In this document: positions 7,608 through 16,385 of the stretch, one piece after another
Layout of the letters: every line of letters begins with the position of its first letter
Position numbering within the stretch: the stretch's first letter is position 1
NCBI GenBank assembly: GCA_003133645.1
Contig: PKYI01000056.1
Coordinates: forward strand, 1-34,343
Length of the DNA stretch: 34,343 nt
Direction: 5' to 3'
Source of the DNA: Acidobacteriota bacterium
Lineage (GTDB): Bacteria; Acidobacteriota; Thermoanaerobaculia; Thermoanaerobaculales; Thermoanaerobaculaceae
Program-made: the position numbers and the translations under genes
Notes under the pieces: generated by a model
The model's database searches: none
What the model was told of the DNA's origin: nothing
The model's input: only the letters and a program-made list of their open reading frames with translations

Positions 7608-9179
7608 GTGGCACGGCAATCGGGGGCAGGTGACACCCAACCGCGTTCTTTTCTTCGGCCTCAAGTGGTCCGGACCATCGCCCGGTCGATTGACCGCCGG
7701 GAGCTTGCCCTCCTGGCCCTGCTCGTTCTGACGCTCGCCGTGAGCGTCTGGCGACTGGGCCAGAAGAACCTGTGGCTGGACGAGGCGTGGTCCTGGAAGC
7801 AGGCGACGATGTCGACCCGGGGCCTCATCCACAGCACCGCGGCAGACGACATCCATCCTCCGCTCTATTACATGTTGCTGAAGACCTGGACGGGGATCTT
7901 CGGCGAATCGCTCGGCGGGCTCCGGAGCCTGTCGGTGCTCGCGAGCCTGCTGGCAATGGCCTTGGCCTTCCGCCTGGGGTCGGGGTATCTCGCGCCGGGG
8001 CCGCTGCTGGCCGCGCTTCTCTGGTTGGCGGTTTCGCCGCACAGGTTGTTCTACGCGCAGGAAGCGCGCATGTACGCGCTGACGACCGCCGCGGTGCTGG
8101 GCGTTTGCGTGGCGTACCGGCAGTGGGTCGATTCGAGCTTCACACGGACCGGTGCGCTGGTGGCCTTTGCGATCTGGGGCAGCGTGGCGATCTACCTTCA
8201 CTACTTCGCCGTGCTGGTGCTCGCGGCCGCCTGGTCGCACTTTCTCACGCTCGCGATCAGTCGGAGCCGCGCGCGGGGAGGCGCCTCGCCGATGCGACGC
8301 CCGCTCTTCGCGTGGGCGGTCGCGAACGGGGCGATCGGCGTAGCCTATCTGCCCTGGCTGCCCACTGCAGCCGCGCAGGTGGCAGGCGGCCAGGCGTGGC
8401 GCCATCCGGTCGCCGTGTCCGCGATCCCCGGTTACGCTGCGCAACTCGCCCACGATTGCTGGCTCGGGTACTACGGCGCGGGCCTCGGCGCACGGCCCCT
8501 CGCCACCGTCGCCGCCGGAGCGGTGATGCTGGTCGCAGCGGTTGGACTCGTTGGGCTGATCGTTCTGCTCTTCGACAGACACCGCCACGAGCGGGAGGCG
8601 TTCCTGGCATGGGTCTGTTTTCTGCCACCGATCATGGGATTGGCGGCGTTGCCGAAGACGGGGCACATGGACCTGTCGAGGTACCTGTCGTTCCTGCTGC
8701 CGCTTCTCATCATTAGCGTCGCCCGGGGGTTGTCGGCTCTCCGGCGCGACAACAGGTTCGCCATCGCGGCATTGGGCCTCGGCGCCATGGCGTCGCTGCC
8801 GTCCACTTGTGCGTATTTCGCCGACCCGGTCCATGATTCCGACGTGCGGCCCATCGTTGCGTATCTTGACGGGCGCGTCACCCGGGACGGTCATGGGCAG
8901 CGCGCGGCGGTTCTCGTGGCGCCCGGTTACATGACGTTCCCTGCGAAGTACGCCTCCCGAAGACTCGGCCTCGCGTACGGGCGGGTGGACGAGAACGTTG
9001 GCCTGTGGCCGGCTGTCGACGCCGCCGCTCTGGCCGCGCCGCCGGAAGGGATCTGGGTGATCGTTGAACGTCACTGGCCGGACTTCGATCGACTGAAGGA
9101 CGACTCGCAGCTGCGCGAGGTCGATGTGACCGGCGGCCATCCCGAACGCATCCGGCTGTTTCGTGTGCAGAACCGCTAG
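7608..9179 (+). CDS. Membrane glycosyltransferase of the ArnT/PMT (GT39/GT83-like, PMT_2) type
   Basis: This protein of about 523 residues has roughly ten membrane helices and the GT-C fold signature: a first helix (LALLALLVLTLAVSVWRL), the periplasmic loop NLWLDEAWSWKQA with the catalytic Asp-Glu pair, DDIHPPLYYMLLKTW, and later FYAQEARMYAL. Such enzymes transfer sugars from polyprenyl-phosphate donors to lipid, protein or glycan acceptors outside the inner membrane. The GTG at 7608 is preceded by GGAGGA 14 bases away; a GTG at 7665 is an alternative and would still keep all helices. It diverges from the PqqD-HprK operon and converges with aspA. The 140 bp behind it (9180-9319) show no gene and no clear terminator. 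A link with the neighbouring glycosyltransferases is inference. Confidence 0.85.
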   Translation: MARQSGAGDTQPRSFLRPQVVRTIARSIDRRELALLALLVLTLAVSVWRLGQKNLWLDEAWSWKQATMSTRGLIHSTAADDIHPPLYYMLLKTWTGIFGESLGGLRSLSVLASLLAMALAFRLGSGYLAPGPLLAALLWLAVSPHRLFYAQEARMYALTTAAVLGVCVAYRQWVDSSFTRTGALVAFAIWGSVAIYLHYFAVLVLAAAWSHFLTLAISRSRARGGASPMRRPLFAWAVANGAIGVAYLPWLPTAAAQVAGGQAWRHPVAVSAIPGYAAQLAHDCWLGYYGAGLGARPLATVAAGAVMLVAAVGLVGLIVLLFDRHRHEREAFLAWVCFLPPIMGLAALPKTGHMDLSRYLSFLLPLLIISVARGLSALRRDNRFAIAALGLGAMASLPSTCAYFADPVHDSDVRPIVAYLDGRVTRDGHGQRAAVLVAPGYMTFPAKYASRRLGLAYGRVDENVGLWPAVDAAALAAPPEGIWVIVERHWPDFDRLKDDSQLREVDVTGGHPERIRLFRVQNR

Positions 9180-9319
9180 GGGGCTGTCCCGGAAGCCGGC
9201 TCCGGCCGGGATCCTCGAGTCGGGGCGATGGGGTCGACCCACGGCAACGCGCACGGCCCGGGCGTTCCGGCTCGCAGGGGCGGGTCGCGGTCGGCGATCG
9301 CGCGGCGTGAGCGGAGCGC

Positions 9320-10795
9320 TCAGCGGCCGTTCCGACCCGGAGACCCGAGCCGGCAGACGGCCTCGGGGCTGGTCAGCTCGTCGAACTGTTCAGGCGTCAC
9401 GAAACCGCCCCGGATTGCCGCCTCCCTGACCGAGAGACGGTGCTCCTGCGCGTAGCCGAGCACGCGGCTGGCGCCGCCGTAGCCGAGCGCCGGCAAGAGC
9501 GCGGTGACTGCAGCGGTGGAGTTCTCGACCTGGCGGCGGCAGCGAGCCTCGTCGGCCTCGATCCCCTCGACGCAGTGCCGGCGCAGCACGTGACACGCCC
9601 GTGCCAGCAGGTCGCAGCTCTCGAGCAGGCTGTGGGCCACGAGGGGAAGGAACGGGTTGATCTCGAGAGAGCCCGCCGCGGCGGCGGCAGCAATCACCTG
9701 GTCGTGGCCCATCGCCAACGTGGCGGCCTGCCAAACCGCTTCGGGGATCACCGGGTTGACCTTGCCAGGCATGACCGAGGAACCGGCCTGGCGGGGCGGG
9801 AGCCTGATCTCGCCGAGCCCCGCCTCCGGACCGGATGACAGGAGGCGGAGATCGGAGCTCACCTTGGCGAGGGAAACCGCGCACGCCTTGAGGATCCCGG
9901 AGACCTCGACGAAGACGTCGGCGTTGGCGGTCGCCTCGACGAGGTTCTCGGCGCGGGCGAAGCCGATGCCGGTGATCTCGCGCAACGCGTCGACGACCCC
10001 GAAGATGAACTCGCGCGGGGCGCCGAGGCCGGTGCCGATCGCGGTGCCGCCGAGGTTGACGACGCGGAGGCGCTCCTCGCACTTGCAGACCCGCCAGCGA
10101 TCGCGGTTGAACGCCTCGGCGTACGTCCCCATTTCGCGGCCGAGCGTCGTGAGCACCGCGTCCTGCATTTCGGTGCGTCCCACCTTGACGACGTGGGCGA
10201 ACGCCCGCTCCCTGGCCTGAAACGCTTCCTGCAGCGCCAGCACCTCGCCCCCGAGCACGCGGAGGAGGCGGATCGCGGCGAGACGCAGCGCGGTGGGGAA
10301 GGTGTCGTTGGTGGACTGGTGGAGGTTGACGTCGTCGAGCGGCGAGACGACGTCGTAGCGGCCGGGCCGCAATCCGAGCAGGACGAGCGTCCGGTTGGCG
10401 ACCACCTCGTTCACGTTCATGTTGAGCGAGGTGCCGGCGCCGCCCTGGAGGGCGTCGGTCACGATGTGGGCGCTCAGCGAGCCCTCGGCCATCTCGCCGC
10501 ACGCGCGCTCGATGGCGTCGGCCTTGGCGTCATCCGCCCAGACGCCGAGCGCGCGGTTGGTGCGGGCGCAGGCGAGCTTGACGGCGCCGTAGGCGCGCGC
10601 CAGCTCCGGGTGTACGGGGCTGCCGGCAAGAGGGAAGTTGGCGACGGCCCGGGCCGTGTGGATCCCCCAGAGGGCGTCGGCCGGGAGGGCCGTCTCCCCG
10701 AGCGCGTCCCGTTCGATCCGGACGTTCGCATCGACGCCCGCCGCTGCGGGCTCCGGGTTCTGGGAGCCGCCGTTGTCGCGATGCTCGCGCATCAT
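9320..10795 (-). CDS. aspA: Aspartate ammonia-lyase
   Basis: This 491-residue enzyme of the aspartase/fumarase superfamily converts L-aspartate to fumarate and ammonia in the cytoplasm. The signature GSSVMPGKVNPVIPE with its flexible catalytic loop is intact. TDALQGGAGTSLNMNVNE, HQSTNDTFPTALRLA and TEMQDAV are the other active-site regions, and the GTSLNMN form favours aspartase over fumarase. It begins 22 bases after hydG on the same strand and ends the rbr-hydG-aspA operon. Aspartase genes recur beside [FeFe]-hydrogenase maturation genes in other anaerobes, so the linkage is probably functional, for instance through ammonia or fumarate supply, but the reason is not established. The start could be the second of the two Met codons. 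Confidence 0.92.
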   Translation of the reverse strand: MMREHRDNGGSQNPEPAAAGVDANVRIERDALGETALPADALWGIHTARAVANFPLAGSPVHPELARAYGAVKLACARTNRALGVWADDAKADAIERACGEMAEGSLSAHIVTDALQGGAGTSLNMNVNEVVANRTLVLLGLRPGRYDVVSPLDDVNLHQSTNDTFPTALRLAAIRLLRVLGGEVLALQEAFQARERAFAHVVKVGRTEMQDAVLTTLGREMGTYAEAFNRDRWRVCKCEERLRVVNLGGTAIGTGLGAPREFIFGVVDALREITGIGFARAENLVEATANADVFVEVSGILKACAVSLAKVSSDLRLLSSGPEAGLGEIRLPPRQAGSSVMPGKVNPVIPEAVWQAATLAMGHDQVIAAAAAAGSLEINPFLPLVAHSLLESCDLLARACHVLRRHCVEGIEADEARCRRQVENSTAAVTALLPALGYGGASRVLGYAQEHRLSVREAAIRGGFVTPEQFDELTSPEAVCRLGSPGRNGR

Positions 10796-10817
10796 GTCTC
10801 ACGCCTCATGCCAGCCT

Positions 10818-12215
10818 CTAACAGTACACATCCCGCGTGCCGTCCTTCACCAGGCGGACCATCTTCTCGGCCTTCGCCCGGAGGCCAGGCTCCAGCTCGG
10901 CGAGCGCGTGCGCGATGAACGCTTCTCCGACCTGTCGGGTCTCCGGCGAGCCGTAGTCCTCCAGGTACTCCTGGAAGGTGGCGAGGGCGTTGGGGCCGCA
11001 GTGTTCCTTGATCTCGCCCGGCTTCGCGAGGTCCATGAAGTCGCGCCCGGTGCGCCCGAGCCGGTAACAGGCGGTGCAGAACGACGGCACGTAGCCGAGC
11101 GCCGCCACGTCGCGGATCACCTCGTCGAGCGGGCGGTGGTCACCAAGGCAGAACTGCGCCGCGTCGATCTTCTCGTCCTCCGAGTACCCGCCGGGGTTCG
11201 TGCGGCTGCCGGCGGAGATCTGCGACACCCCGAGGGCGAACGTCTCGCGGCGGATCTCGGCCGTCTCCCTGGTGGACATGATGATCCCGGTGTACGGCAC
11301 CGCCAGACGAAGGATCGCCACGATCTTGCGGAAGTCGATGTCGGAGACGGGGTGCGGCGGGTGGCTCGCGATGTCGGACCCGGTCGCCGGTTCCATGCGC
11401 GGCACCGAGATCGTGTGAGGCCCGACGCCGAACCGGCGCTCGAGGTGGCGGATGTGCTGCACGAGCGCGAGCGCCTCGAAGCGCCAGTCGAACAGGCCGA
11501 AGAGGACGCCGATGCCGACGTCGTCGATCCCGGCTTCCATCGCGCGGTCGGGGGCGTTGACGCGCCAGTCGAAATCGCGCTTCCTGCCCGCGACGTGAAC
11601 CCACGCGTACGTGTCGCGGTGGTAGGTCTCCTGGAAAACCTGGTAGGTGCCGATCTGCCTCGCCTTCAAGAGCTTGAACTCCTCGGTGGAGAGCGGCGCG
11701 ATGTTGACGTTGACCCGCCGGATCTCGCCCGGGCCGGAGATGGTGCGGTAGACGGTGTCGATCGCGTTGAGGACGTATTCGAAACCCTCGCGCGGGTACG
11801 CCTCGCCGGTGACGAGGACGATGCGCTTGTGCCCCTGCTCGACGAGGTGCTTCACCTCGACGGCGATCTCTTCCTGACTGAGAGCGCGTCGCTGCAGCTC
11901 GCGGTTGCGGGCGCGAAACGCGCAGTAGACGCACTCGTTGTCGCAGAGGTTCGAGATGTACAGGGGCGCGAAGAGCACCAGGCGGTTGCCGTAGATGCTC
12001 TCCTTGACGTTCTTGGCGGTCTGGAAGATCTCGCCCAGAAGCTCGGGGTCGGAGACCCCCATGAGGGCGGCCAGGTCCACCTCGGGGAGACCCTTGAGCT
12101 CGAGCGACTTCGCCAGTATCTCGCGCAGGAGGACGGCGTCGTGCCGGCGCCCCGCGACCAGCGTCTCGGCGATCAAACCTTCGTCGATCCTCACGTCCTC
12201 TGCGGCGGTGCTCAT
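10818..12215 (-). CDS. hydG: [FeFe]-hydrogenase H-cluster radical SAM maturase HydG
   Basis: HydG cleaves tyrosine to p-cresol and a fragment giving the CO and CN ligands of the H-cluster, delivered as an Fe(CO)2(CN) synthon. The 465-residue protein has the radical SAM motif CDNECVYC (CX3CX2C, Cys 91, 95, 98) and the HydG-specific C-terminal cluster motif CX2CX22C (Cys 380, 383, 406). The latter separates HydG from tyrosine lyase ThiH. I prefer the ATG at 12215, which has AGGAG five bases upstream, over a GTG at 12221. The gene follows rubrerythrin by 54 bases and precedes aspA. HydE and the hydrogenase itself are not in the window. Confidence 0.95.
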   Translation of the reverse strand: MSTAAEDVRIDEGLIAETLVAGRRHDAVLLREILAKSLELKGLPEVDLAALMGVSDPELLGEIFQTAKNVKESIYGNRLVLFAPLYISNLCDNECVYCAFRARNRELQRRALSQEEIAVEVKHLVEQGHKRIVLVTGEAYPREGFEYVLNAIDTVYRTISGPGEIRRVNVNIAPLSTEEFKLLKARQIGTYQVFQETYHRDTYAWVHVAGRKRDFDWRVNAPDRAMEAGIDDVGIGVLFGLFDWRFEALALVQHIRHLERRFGVGPHTISVPRMEPATGSDIASHPPHPVSDIDFRKIVAILRLAVPYTGIIMSTRETAEIRRETFALGVSQISAGSRTNPGGYSEDEKIDAAQFCLGDHRPLDEVIRDVAALGYVPSFCTACYRLGRTGRDFMDLAKPGEIKEHCGPNALATFQEYLEDYGSPETRQVGEAFIAHALAELEPGLRAKAEKMVRLVKDGTRDVYC

Positions 12216-12269
12216 GCCCACTCCTCGCGTCTTCGCCCGGCAGCGGCCGGCCGCTGCCGCGCGCCGAGG

Positions 12270-12773
12270 CTACGTCGCCTCGAAGAACCTGTCGCCCGGC
12301 GTCCCGCACACGTCGCACACCGCCGGCGGCTCCTCGCCGACCACGGTGTTGCCGCACACCGGGCAGATCCAGATGCGGTCGCCCTTGAGGTCGCGGCCTT
12401 CCTTGAACACCGCGAGCGCGCCGGCGTAGAGCGCGTGGTGGACCTTCTCGACCGCGAGGGCGTTCCTGAACGACACCACCGCGGCCTTGTTCCCCTCGTT
12501 CTCGGCCTCGGCCAGGAACGCCGGGTACATCTCGTTGGCTTCGTACCCCTCGCCCGCGATCGCCGTCTCGAGGTTCGCCTCGGTGGACTTGACGCCGCCC
12601 ATCACGCGGAAGTGCGCCAGGGCGTGAACGGTCTCGGCCTCGGCCGCTGCCCGGAACAGCCTGGCGATCTGCTTGAAGCCGTCGGCGTCCGCTTTCTTGG
12701 CGAACGCGAGGTAGGTGCGGTTGGCCTGGCTCTCGCCGGCGAATGCCGCCTTGAGGTTGTCGGTTGTCGCCAT
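12270..12773 (-). CDS. rbr: Rubrerythrin
   Basis: This 167-residue protein is a peroxide-reducing diiron protein. The N-terminal four-helix bundle carries the Glu ligands in GESQANRTY (near residue 13), AEAETVHA (near 45) and the later EANEMYPAF and LAVEKVHHALY segments. The C-terminal rubredoxin-like domain has CPVCG and CDVCG for one iron. The start chosen is the ATG at 12773; nine upstream codons in frame have no ribosome binding site. It heads the rbr-hydG-aspA operon and would protect oxygen-sensitive maturases and hydrogenase from peroxide, an inference from its position. Two palindromes directly upstream suggest regulated expression. Confidence 0.93.
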   Translation of the reverse strand: MATTDNLKAAFAGESQANRTYLAFAKKADADGFKQIARLFRAAAEAETVHALAHFRVMGGVKSTEANLETAIAGEGYEANEMYPAFLAEAENEGNKAAVVSFRNALAVEKVHHALYAGALAVFKEGRDLKGDRIWICPVCGNTVVGEEPPAVCDVCGTPGDRFFEAT

Positions 12774-12787
12774 CTTCGGTCCCCCCG

Positions 12788-12807
12788 CTGTTCGCTTCAC
12801 CGAACAG
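12788..12807. repeat. Perfect inverted repeat in front of rbr (operator or leader hairpin)
   Basis: CTGTTCG and CGAACAG are perfect 7-base inverted arms around the 6-base spacer CTTCAC. The element ends 14 bases before the rbr start codon, next to the G-rich ribosome binding region, so as RNA it could form a hairpin that limits translation. As DNA it could be an operator. Confidence 0.6.
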
Positions 12808-12808
12808 C

Positions 12809-12828
12809 CTTGTGCATCATATCACAAG
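12809..12828. promoter_or_regulatory. CRP/FNR-family-like palindrome upstream of rbr-hydG-aspA
   Basis: CTTGTG-N8-CACAAG is a perfect inverted repeat. Its core TGTGCATCATATCACA (12811-12826) matches the CRP-type consensus TGTGA-N6-TCACA at all but one base. The centre contains a -10-like TATGAT on the minus strand (12822-12817), so a bound regulator would overlap the promoter and probably repress. It is one base away from the preceding inverted repeat. The regulator is not in the window. Confidence 0.5.
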
Positions 12829-12881
12829 CGACAAGCCGCGGAACCAACCGCCTGCTTGTGAAAGTCGATGCTGAGAATTTG

Positions 12882-12891
12882 ACGATATCGT
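12882..12891. repeat. Palindrome ACGATATCGT in the divergent hydrogenase region
   Basis: A perfect 10-base palindrome, extended to an imperfect 18-base one (TTTGACGATATCGTGAAA, 12878-12895), lies between rbr and the [NiFe] operon. The rest of 12829-13028 is comparatively AT-rich for this window. It also holds a CACGAG...CTCGTG inverted repeat (12965-12995) and no credible gene. Confidence 0.35.
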
Positions 12892-13028
12892 GAAACGGCG
12901 CACAAGATTCAGTCGTTTTTCCACAGCCGGACGGAAGCTCGATGAGACCGACAATGGTGATGGGCACGAGCTGGTGAACTCAACTGAGACTCGTGTACGT
13001 CTAGGGCTGCGGTTGATGATTCACTCGT

Positions 13029-13057
13029 TTGACACGCCTGGTACATAGGATTACTTT
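13029..13057 (+). promoter_or_regulatory. Sigma70-type promoter of the [NiFe]-hydrogenase operon
   Basis: A perfect -35 TTGACA (13029-13034) is followed after 17 bases by TACTTT (13052-13057) as -10. Transcription would start near 13064, about 50 bases before the small-subunit ATG. No sigma54 (GG/GC) element was seen. Confidence 0.5.
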
Positions 13058-13115
13058 CGACAACAGCATTTAGGGCGCAATCGGCAAAGAACGGAACTCG
13101 TGAGGAGGGGTACTC

Positions 13116-14252
13116 ATGGCAAGTTCGAGACGGAACGATGCGGATCGGGTGTTTTCCGATCGTCATGGGTTGGACCGGCGTGACTTCATCCGCGTCTGCA
13201 CGATGGCCGCGGTGGCCGTCGGTCTACCCGCGTCGGTGGGCGTCAAGTGGGCCGAGGCCGCGGCCAAGGGGCTCAAACCCTCGGTCATCTGGCTCCACTT
13301 CCAGGAGTGCACCGGATGCACCGAGTCGCTCCTGCGCACCTCGCACCCGGCGCTCGGGCAGCTGATCCTCGATCTGGTGTCGCTCGACTACTGCGAGACG
13401 CTGGCCGCGGCGGCCGGGTACCAGGTGGAGGACGCGCTGCACAGCGCCATGGCGGCGAACGCGGGCAAGTACATCTGCGTCGTCGAGGGCGCGATCCCGA
13501 CGAAGGACAACGGGATCTACTGCAAGATCGGCGGCAAGACCGCGATCGACATGTTGAACGAGGTCGCGGAGAAGGCGGGGGCGATCATCGCGATCGGGTC
13601 GTGCGCCTCGTTCGGTGGCATCCCGGCGGCGGACCCGAACCCGACCGGGGCGACCGGCGCGCCGCAGATCCTCGCGGGCAAGACGGTGGTGACGATCCCA
13701 GGTTGTCCGGCGAACCCGTACAACTTCCTCGGCACCGCGCTGCAGTTCGTGACGTTCGGCACGTTGCCGGCGCTCGACGACAAGGGGCGGCCGCGCTTCG
13801 CCTACGGGCGCGTCATCCACGAGGACTGCCCGCGGCGGCCTCACTTCGATGCGGGTCGCTTCGTGCAGCAGTTCGGCGACGAGGGCCATCGCGAGGGGTG
13901 GTGCCTGTACAAGATGGGGTGCAAGGGTCCGGTGACGCACGCCAACTGCTCGCTGCAACCGTTCTGCGAGGTCCCCGGCGCCTGGCCGATCGGCATCGGC
14001 CACCCGTGCGTCGGCTGCACGGAGCAGGCCATCGCATTCCGCATCCCGCTCCACACGACGGTCGAGATCGAACACCCGACGCCTCCCGACGGCTACCCGC
14101 CGATCAAGGCGCACCAGGGAGGGGTCAGCGCCGCGGCAGCCGGGCTCGCGGGGTTGGTCGGCGGCGCGCTCGTAGGCGGCGGATGGGTGGCAGCCAAGAA
14201 GGTGGACGGCGGCGGCGAGAAGGCGGGCACCAAGCCGGACAAGGGGGCGTGA
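13116..14252 (+). CDS. hybO: [NiFe] hydrogenase small subunit, group 1, HybO-like
   Basis: The 378-residue electron-transfer subunit has a Tat signal (DRRDFIRVC, about 20-28, then a hydrophobic stretch to 50) for folded export with the large subunit. Cluster ligands are visible: proximal Cys 65, 68, 163 and 197 (CTGCTE, GSCASFGG, PGCP); distal His 235, Cys 238, 263 and 269; medial Cys 278, 298 and 301. The proximal motif is the standard CTGC form, not the six-Cys form of oxygen-tolerant enzymes, so oxygen sensitivity is expected. A glycine-rich hydrophobic segment near 325-350 is the membrane anchor. GAGGAGG precedes the ATG. First gene of an operon in Hyb order, one base before hybA. Confidence 0.93.
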   Translation: MASSRRNDADRVFSDRHGLDRRDFIRVCTMAAVAVGLPASVGVKWAEAAAKGLKPSVIWLHFQECTGCTESLLRTSHPALGQLILDLVSLDYCETLAAAAGYQVEDALHSAMAANAGKYICVVEGAIPTKDNGIYCKIGGKTAIDMLNEVAEKAGAIIAIGSCASFGGIPAADPNPTGATGAPQILAGKTVVTIPGCPANPYNFLGTALQFVTFGTLPALDDKGRPRFAYGRVIHEDCPRRPHFDAGRFVQQFGDEGHREGWCLYKMGCKGPVTHANCSLQPFCEVPGAWPIGIGHPCVGCTEQAIAFRIPLHTTVEIEHPTPPDGYPPIKAHQGGVSAAAAGLAGLVGGALVGGGWVAAKKVDGGGEKAGTKPDKGA

Positions 14253-14253
14253 A

Positions 14254-15198
14254 ATGGCGATCGACCGACGCGCCCTGATCAAGTCGCTTGCCGTTGGCGG
14301 CACGGCCGTCGCCGCAGGCGTTGCCCCAGCCAGCGCCGCCGTGCGGAAGACCGCACCGCCCGGAGCGATGGGGATGCTCTACGACGCGACCCTGTGCATC
14401 GGGTGCAAGACCTGCGTGGTGGCGTGTAAGCAGGCGAACGACATGCCCGCCGAAAGCGCCGCCAACGGAGGTCTGTGGGACGCCCCGACCGATCTCGACA
14501 GCAAGACGAAGAACATCATCAAGCTCTACCACGAGGGCGAGCAGGAGTCGTTCGTCAAGCAGCAGTGCATGCATTGCGTCGATCCCGGCTGCGTATCGGC
14601 GTGCATGCTGCACTCGCTGCACAAGGACGAGGTGACCGGGGTCGTCATGTACGACCCGACGTACTGCGTGGGCTGCCGCTACTGCATGATGGCGTGCCCC
14701 TTCAACATTCCGAAGTTCGAGTTCGAGAAGGCCGCGCCCAAGATCGTCAAGTGCGAGTTGTGCCGCCAGCGAATCAAGGATGCCGCGGTCATGGGCCCGG
14801 GAGGGTTCACTCGCTACCCCAAGGGCCAGGGCCCCGCGTGCTGCGAGGTGTGCCCGCGCGAGGCCGTGATCTACGGCCGGCGGGACGAACTGCTCGCCGA
14901 GGCGAAACGCAGGATCGCGGCGTGGCCCGGGAAGTACTACAAGGACCGGGTGTACGGCGAGTTCGACGGCGGCGGGACGCAGGTGCTGTACCTCGCGCAC
15001 GTGCCGTTCGACAGGATCGGGCTTCCCGACCTCGGAACGCAGCCCGTGCCGGAGACCGCCTATGCGGTGCAGGAAGGGATCTACTACAAGATCCCGTTCC
15101 TCGCCCCCGTCGGTCTCTTCGCCGTGCTCGGGGCGGTGATCTACCGCAACCGCCGTGCCGATTCGGTCGGCGCCGCCGAGAAGGAGGGAAAGCGATGA
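14254..15198 (+). CDS. hybA: HybA-like 4x[4Fe-4S] electron-transfer subunit
   Basis: This 314-residue ferredoxin-type subunit carries electrons between the hydrogenase heterodimer and the membrane subunit. It starts with a Tat-like DRRALIKSL signal. Four Cys groups follow: CIGCKTCVVAC (about 48-58), CMHCVDPGCVSAC, CVGCRYCMMACPF, and CELC with CCEVCP. A single C-terminal helix (IPFLAPVGLFAVLGAVIY, about 280-300) anchors it to the membrane, as in E. coli HybA. It follows the small subunit by one base and overlaps hybB by ATGA. Confidence 0.92.
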   Translation: MAIDRRALIKSLAVGGTAVAAGVAPASAAVRKTAPPGAMGMLYDATLCIGCKTCVVACKQANDMPAESAANGGLWDAPTDLDSKTKNIIKLYHEGEQESFVKQQCMHCVDPGCVSACMLHSLHKDEVTGVVMYDPTYCVGCRYCMMACPFNIPKFEFEKAAPKIVKCELCRQRIKDAAVMGPGGFTRYPKGQGPACCEVCPREAVIYGRRDELLAEAKRRIAAWPGKYYKDRVYGEFDGGGTQVLYLAHVPFDRIGLPDLGTQPVPETAYAVQEGIYYKIPFLAPVGLFAVLGAVIYRNRRADSVGAAEKEGKR

Positions 15199-16376
15199 GC
15201 AGCCACGCCCAGGTCCACGTCGCCATGGGCGGCCGACTGATGACCCGGCCGTTCATGGTGCTGCTCGCGATCGCAGGCGTCGGGGCCGTGACGGCGGCGG
15301 TCCGCTTTCTCTACGGCATCGGCGCCGTTTCCAACCTTTCCAACGGGTATCCGTGGGGCGTCTGGATCGCGATCGACGTCGTCGTCGGCACTGCGATCGG
15401 ATGCGGCGGCTACGCGGTCGGGATCCTCGTATACATTCTCAACAAGGGCCAATACCACCCTCTGGTGCGGCCGGCCGTGCTGACGAGCCTGCTCGGTTAC
15501 GGGCTCGCGGTGATCGCCGTGATCATCGACCTCGGGCGCTTCTGGAGCCTGTGGAAGGTCCCGGTCTACGTCTGGCGCTGGTCCCACTCCCCGCAACTCG
15601 AGGTCGCCCTCTGCGTCGCCGCCTACACGCTGGTGCTGATGATCGAGCTCTCGCCGGCGCTGTTCGAGAAGCTCCGCGCCGGCACCTCGACCGGCCTGCG
15701 CCGTCTGGCCGAGAGGGGTCTCACGCTCGTGGAGAAGAACTTCGTCTGGATCCTCGCGCTCGGGTTGCTGCTGCCGACGATGCACCAGTCGTCGCTCGGG
15801 ACGATGATGCTTCTGCCCGGGCCCAGGATGCACCCGCTCTGGCTGACACCCTGGCTGCCTCTGCTCTTCGTCGTGAACTGCATCTTGATTGGGTTCGCGG
15901 TCGTGGTGCTGGAAGCGACGTTCTCCGCTGCGGCGTTCGGCCGGCCCCGCGAGACTGTGATGCTGGCGTCGCTCTCCCGGATCGCAGGATGGATCGCCGT
16001 GGGCTGGTCGGTCTTCCGGGTTGGCGAGGCGGCTCTTGCCGGCAAGCTGGGATACCTCAACAGCGGCTACGGGCTCGCGTTCATGGCGGAGGTGCTCCTG
16101 CCGCTCGCGGCCGCCGCGATCCTGCTTTCGGAGCGGCGGCGCCAGGCGATGTGGCAGGTGCGGGGCGCGATCCTCTTGTTCGTCGGCGCCGCGCTGCACC
16201 GGGTGGATACCTATCTGGTGGCGTTCCGGCCCGGCCAGGCGTTCTCATACTTTCCGGCCGTCCCGGAGCTGCTGATCACCTTCGGCATCATCGCAGCCGA
16301 GGTTGCGATCTACATCGCGGTGGTCAAGACGTTCCCGATCCTTGAGGGCCCCGTGCCCGCGAAGAAGACCTTCTAA
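15195..16376 (+). CDS. hybB: HybB/NrfD-like integral membrane quinone-reactive subunit
   Basis: I choose the ATG at 15195, overlapping the hybA stop as ATGA with GGAGG eight bases upstream; the longer open frame upstream is antisense-type noise. The 393-residue protein has about ten membrane helices of the NrfD/PsrC/HybB family. It includes SNGYPWGVWIAIDVVVGTAI near residues 37-56 and the conserved MHQSSLGTMM loop near 196-205. It would exchange electrons with the quinone pool, and in E. coli Hyb the homologue couples this to proton movement. Ten bases separate it from the large-subunit gene. Confidence 0.92.
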   Translation: MSSHAQVHVAMGGRLMTRPFMVLLAIAGVGAVTAAVRFLYGIGAVSNLSNGYPWGVWIAIDVVVGTAIGCGGYAVGILVYILNKGQYHPLVRPAVLTSLLGYGLAVIAVIIDLGRFWSLWKVPVYVWRWSHSPQLEVALCVAAYTLVLMIELSPALFEKLRAGTSTGLRRLAERGLTLVEKNFVWILALGLLLPTMHQSSLGTMMLLPGPRMHPLWLTPWLPLLFVVNCILIGFAVVVLEATFSAAAFGRPRETVMLASLSRIAGWIAVGWSVFRVGEAALAGKLGYLNSGYGLAFMAEVLLPLAAAAILLSERRRQAMWQVRGAILLFVGAALHRVDTYLVAFRPGQAFSYFPAVPELLITFGIIAAEVAIYIAVVKTFPILEGPVPAKKTF

Positions 16377-16385
16377 GGGGGAGAC

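Noticed and set aside
10638-12893. 751-residue plus-strand ORF over hydG and rbr
   Set aside because: Antisense shadow of hydG and rubrerythrin, with no recognisable domain.
12909-13166. 85-residue minus-strand ORF in the hydrogenase divergent region
   Set aside because: No ribosome binding site, no family pattern, and it overlaps the hybO start and promoter.
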